Origin: an uncultured Collinsella sp.
GTDB taxonomy: Bacteria; Actinomycetota; Coriobacteriia; Coriobacteriales; Coriobacteriaceae
Direction of reading: 5' to 3'
Length of the DNA: 26,648 bases
NCBI GenBank assembly: GCA_902482035.1
Contig: CABSYW010000034.1
Location: 1-26,648 of the forward strand
Shown piece by piece: positions 24,061-26,648 of this stretch (position 1 is its first letter; each line of letters opens with the position of its first letter). The translations under genes and the position numbers were made by a program. The notes under the pieces were generated by a model. The model saw only the letters and a program-made list of their open reading frames with translations. It had not been told where the DNA came from and made no database searches.

Positions 24061-24502
24061 CGCCAAGTTTGGGACGTTTGTAACCTACCGAGATCTCACG
24101 GCGTGGGAGACCATCGGGCCATGCGCCGGGCGCTTGGGCCAGGCCAGAAGCGAGAAGGGGCTCTCATGAGGACGACGTCGAGGATGCGCTGGAACGTGCC
24201 GAACACGGCGGTGGGGAGGATCTTTTTGGTTGCCATTGCCCTGGACGATGACGCGGCGCTGGGCCGCGCTGGCGCGGGGGAGCGCCGGGAGCGTCAAGCC
24301 CGTCTCGAGGACGTGGCGCGCAGCGTTTTTGCCCTTCCGGGGCGCCCCTGCATCTCTCGCGGTCGCCCGCTGCGGTGCCAACGGGGTGCTTAACCGGGGT
24401 TAAAAAATGTTTTGGGTTCGCGGTTTTGGACGCGCCGGCAAGACCCGTTAAGAAAACCGCAGGTCAGCAGCGTGCCGCCAATTATGGCCGCCCCCCGGTG
24501 AA
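24061..24502. other. Decayed or non-coding stretch
   Basis: Only one + strand reading (24103-24393) has any protein-like part, FLVAIALDDDAALGRA followed by SVFALPGR. It has no good start and an Arg-rich interruption. It may be a gene remnant. Nothing else is recognised, and the last 110 nt turn AT-richer (TTAAAAAATGTTTTGG). Confidence 0.4.
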
Positions 24503-24549
24503 GGGGGCGAGGTGGACGCCTCGTCGGATGAGACATCCACCCCGCCCCC
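24503..24549 (-). terminator. Long hairpin 3' of the DUF362 gene
   Basis: A 14-bp stem with one G-T wobble (24503-24516 with 24536-24549) lies 21 nt beyond the DUF362 stop. No clear T run follows on the minus strand, so it may act as a 3' end stabiliser or a weak terminator. Its left arm can also pair with 24489-24495. Confidence 0.5.
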
Positions 24550-24569
24550 CTTGTCTTGCTTGGCCCGGT

Positions 24570-25754
24570 CTACTTCACGCGGATGAGCTCGTACTCGTGC
24601 GTGCCGATGCCGATCATCTCGGCGTGGTCGATGCAGGACTTCCAGTCGGTGTCCGGATGGGTGATGTGGAACTTGTCGTTGGCGTGGGCCTCGTCGAGCT
24701 CTCCGGCCTCCTCGAGCTTCTCGTGCATGTGGGTGTACTCGGTGTCCGGCAGGGGGACGGCGGCCTGGACGGCGTCAATGCAGGCCTGGTCAAGGGCCAC
24801 GGGGTCAAAGCTCGCAAAGAAGCCGATGTCACCGACGATGGGCTTGTCGTTCTCGTCGTGGCAGTCGCAGTTGGGGCTCACGTCGATGGCCAGGCTGATG
24901 TGGAAGCACGGACGGCCGTCCACGATGGCCTTGGTGTACTCGGCGATCTTGTAGTTGAGCACCTCGACGGCCTGGTCGTAGTTCGGGTGGATGGCATCCT
25001 GGTTGCACACGGCGATGCAGCGGCCGCAGCCCACGCACTTGTCGTGGTCGATGCTGGCCACGTGGACCTCGCGCACCTTGCCGTTGGCAAACTCGTGCTC
25101 GCGTACCTCGTCAAACGAGAAGGCGCTGTGCGCGCAGATCTTCTCGCACTGGCGGCAGCCGATGCACTTCTTCTGAGCGACGCTGGGCTTGCCGGTCGCG
25201 TGCTGCTCCATCTTGCCCGCGCGCGAGCCGCCGCCCATGCCCAGGTTCTTCATGGCGCCGCCAAAGCCGGCCTGCTCGTGGCCCTTGAAGTGGGTGAGGC
25301 TGATGACCACGTCGGCTTCCATGAGGGCGCGGCCGATCTTGGCGTTCTTGACGTACTCGCCGCCCTCCACGGGCACCTCCACCTCGTCGAGACCCTTGAG
25401 GCCGTCGGCGATGATGGTGTGGCAGCCGGTCTGGAAGGGGTTGAAGCCGTTGGCGTAGGCGCTGTCCAGGTGGTCCAGGGCGTTCTTGCGGCCGCCCACG
25501 TAGAGCGTGTTGCAGTCGGTGATGAACGGCTTTCCGCCCAGCTCGCGGACCACGTCGACCACGGCACGGGCGTAGTTGGGCCGCAGGTAGCTGAGGTTGC
25601 CCGGCTCTCCCAGGTGCATCTTGATGGCGACGAACTTGTTCTCGAAGTCAATCTGGCCGATGCCGGCCGCCTTGATGAGCCTTTTGAGTTTGTTGGGCAG
25701 GCCATCTCCCAAGTGCGTGTGCAGGTCGCAGAAGTAGACCTTCGACGGCTCCAT
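24570..25754 (-). CDS. DUF362 protein with two [4Fe-4S] ferredoxin motifs
   Basis: The 394-residue protein has an N-terminal DUF362 domain (about 40-180; AIKMHLGEPGN, THFKGHEQAGFGGAMKNLGMG). A bacterial-type ferredoxin insert follows with clusters C197-x2-C200-x2-C203-x3-C207 and C240-x2-C243-x2-C246-x3-C250. The DUF362 fold then continues (FASFDPVALDQACIDAV). No signal peptide is seen, so it should be cytoplasmic. The family is often annotated as an iron-sulfur protein of unknown reaction, common in anaerobes. GAGAGGAGA before ATG 25754 is a strong ribosome site. Its promoter looks MerR-controlled. Confidence 0.9.
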   Translation of the reverse strand: MEPSKVYFCDLHTHLGDGLPNKLKRLIKAAGIGQIDFENKFVAIKMHLGEPGNLSYLRPNYARAVVDVVRELGGKPFITDCNTLYVGGRKNALDHLDSAYANGFNPFQTGCHTIIADGLKGLDEVEVPVEGGEYVKNAKIGRALMEADVVISLTHFKGHEQAGFGGAMKNLGMGGGSRAGKMEQHATGKPSVAQKKCIGCRQCEKICAHSAFSFDEVREHEFANGKVREVHVASIDHDKCVGCGRCIAVCNQDAIHPNYDQAVEVLNYKIAEYTKAIVDGRPCFHISLAIDVSPNCDCHDENDKPIVGDIGFFASFDPVALDQACIDAVQAAVPLPDTEYTHMHEKLEEAGELDEAHANDKFHITHPDTDWKSCIDHAEMIGIGTHEYELIRVK

Positions 25755-25817
25755 GCGCTCTCCTCTCGCTTGGTTGTGTCTGCGCCGTCGGCCCCTCAGC
25801 CGCGCGGCAGCAACGAG

Positions 25818-25848
25818 ATTGTCGCACCCTGGAGCGGCTCCAAGTCAA
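25818..25848 (-). promoter_or_regulatory. MerR-type promoter/operator of the DUF362 gene
   Basis: On the minus strand TTGACT (25843-25848) and GACAAT (25818-25823) are separated by 19 nt, longer than optimal. The spacer contains the dyad TGGAGC-C-GCTCCA (25830-25842). A long spacer with an internal dyad next to the -35 is the hallmark of MerR-family regulation. The 5' leader would be about 55 nt. No MerR gene is in the window. Confidence 0.65.
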
Positions 25849-25989
25849 GCGCTCGGAAACGCGGGGGCGGAGTCGGGCGGGGAAGGCCTATTTCTGCGTG
25901 CCATCCGGGGAAACCGTTGAAAATGGGTGACTAAATTGGAACCGCCGAGTTGAGGTCACGGCCTGGCCGTTAGTTGGCTCCGAGGCCGC

Positions 25990-26620
25990 CTACCTGGCTA
26001 TAAACACGTTGTTTCCAGGCTTCTCCGGCTCGTCCTCCCACTCCGGAACCACGTGGCAGCTGGCGAACTCGCGACCGAAGGCCTCCCGCACCTCGCGCAG
26101 CGTGGCGGAGCGGCGCCCCTCGCAGGCGCTGCGGACGTTTGCCAGGTAGACACCGCCGTCGGCCAGGTGCGCGCGCACCACGCGGGCGCCCTCGTCGGTC
26201 TTCATGGGACCCAGCGGCCTCTTGCCGGAGAACGCGTCGTTGACGATAACGTCGTAGAGCTCGTCCTGGCGCTGCAGGTAGCCCCAGGCGTCGTCGTTGA
26301 TCAGCGTCAGGCGCCCGTCCCCTTCGGCGCCCGTGACCTCCAGGCACTCGTCGAGGAAGAACTGCTCGCGGGCAATCTTGGTCATGGCCGGGTCGACCTC
26401 GACGACCTCTACGCGTGCGTTGGGTACGTAGGCCGCCAGGTACTTGGGCAGAGAATAGCCGCCGCCGCCCATGACCAGCACGCGGAGCTGTCGCCCCTGG
26501 CCCTGGGCGCTTCTTGCCATCCGGTCGATGACGTCGGCCATCTCCCTGTGGTAGAGGCACGCCAGCTCAAAGTGCAGCTCATCGGGCAGGTAGCAGACGG
26601 ACTGGAAGGTTCCGTTTACG
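25990..26620 (-). CDS. Spermidine-synthase-like methyltransferase-fold protein, 5' end missing
   Basis: The open frame runs from the contig edge (about 26620, where adapter begins) to the stop at 25990, giving about 209 residues. The edge part NGTFQSVCYLPDELHFELACLYH matches in style the strand and hairpin that precede the nucleotide-binding domain in spermidine-synthase-like proteins, so the reading is real upstream of ATG 26541. The Rossmann part has LVMGGGGYSLPKYL, EVVEVDP and VIVNDAFSG. Without the N-terminus it cannot be said whether it is a polyamine synthase or one of the membrane-fused relatives of unknown substrate. No terminator with a T run follows. Confidence 0.85.
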
Positions 26621-26621
26621 T

Positions 26622-26648
26622 CTGTCTCTTATACACATCTCCGAGCCC
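26622..26648. other. Nextera transposase adapter sequence (artefact)
   Basis: CTGTCTCTTATACACATCT followed by CCGAGCCC is the Nextera mosaic end and adapter read-through. It is library sequence left at the contig end and not part of the genome. Confidence 0.97.

Noticed and set aside
17300..24560. Direct repeat of the tRNA-Pro 3' end (attachment site) or an integrase
   Set aside because: I scanned for the T-arm/acceptor sequence and for tyrosine or serine recombinase motifs and found neither.
24375..25934. 519-residue + strand frame opposite the DUF362 gene
   Set aside because: The DUF362 frame has eight cluster cysteines, a ribosome site and a promoter; the opposite frame is Val/Ala/Asp-rich noise.

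Overview
The window is a GC-rich bacterial contig that looks like a human-gut Coriobacteriia genome, most likely Collinsella. I infer this from codon use, from the style of the core genes, and from the DUF362 ferredoxin, BspA-like and DUF6273-type surface proteins. It ends inside a spermidine-synthase-like gene with Nextera transposase adapter sequence (26622-26648), so the right edge is an assembly artefact and not chromosome.

Region 1 (about 1-17,150, + strand) is a dense housekeeping block with most genes touching or overlapping: an ABC-F ATPase, a small membrane protein, an M50 site-2-type protease, scpA-scpB (chromosome condensation), an RluB-type pseudouridine synthase, cmk, a PlsC-type acyltransferase, ispH, a PDZ/radical-SAM/DUF512 protein, der, plsY, gpsA, rpe, a cysteine desulfurase, a Nif3-like protein, a C4-type zinc-ribbon coiled-coil protein and coaBC. 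PlsY, GpsA and the PlsC-like enzyme together make glycerol-3-phosphate and acylate it to phosphatidate. ScpA and ScpB, Cmk, Der and the pseudouridine synthase serve replication, nucleotide supply and ribosome assembly. A promoter, a tRNA-Pro(GGG) and a strong terminator close the block.

Region 2 (about 17,340-24,560) is accessory DNA lying directly 3' of the tRNA gene, with uneven base composition and broken genes. It holds a possible structured RNA, two minus-strand genes that fuse a Flp-type pilin N-terminus (prepilin site G|QxxxEY plus one membrane helix) to a large outer domain (DUF6273-like in one, BspA/DUF285 leucine-rich repeats in the other), a divergent DUF1648 membrane protein, two hypothetical genes, an IS30-family transposase, a LuxR-type HTH fragment and decayed sequence. 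The LRR pilin gene has a run of nine G a few codons after its ATG. With nine G the gene is out of frame, and with eight G it reads through as a 319-residue protein whose prepilin site falls at the same residue as in its paralogue. This looks like a slipped-strand phase switch on a pilin-anchored surface protein and is the most interesting item here. The paralogue is broken by an 11-bp tandem duplication and a one-base shift at a G6 run.

Region 3 (24,570-end, minus strand) returns to conserved genes: a DUF362/2x[4Fe-4S] protein, whose promoter has the 19-bp spacer and internal dyad typical of MerR-family control, and the truncated spermidine-synthase-like gene.
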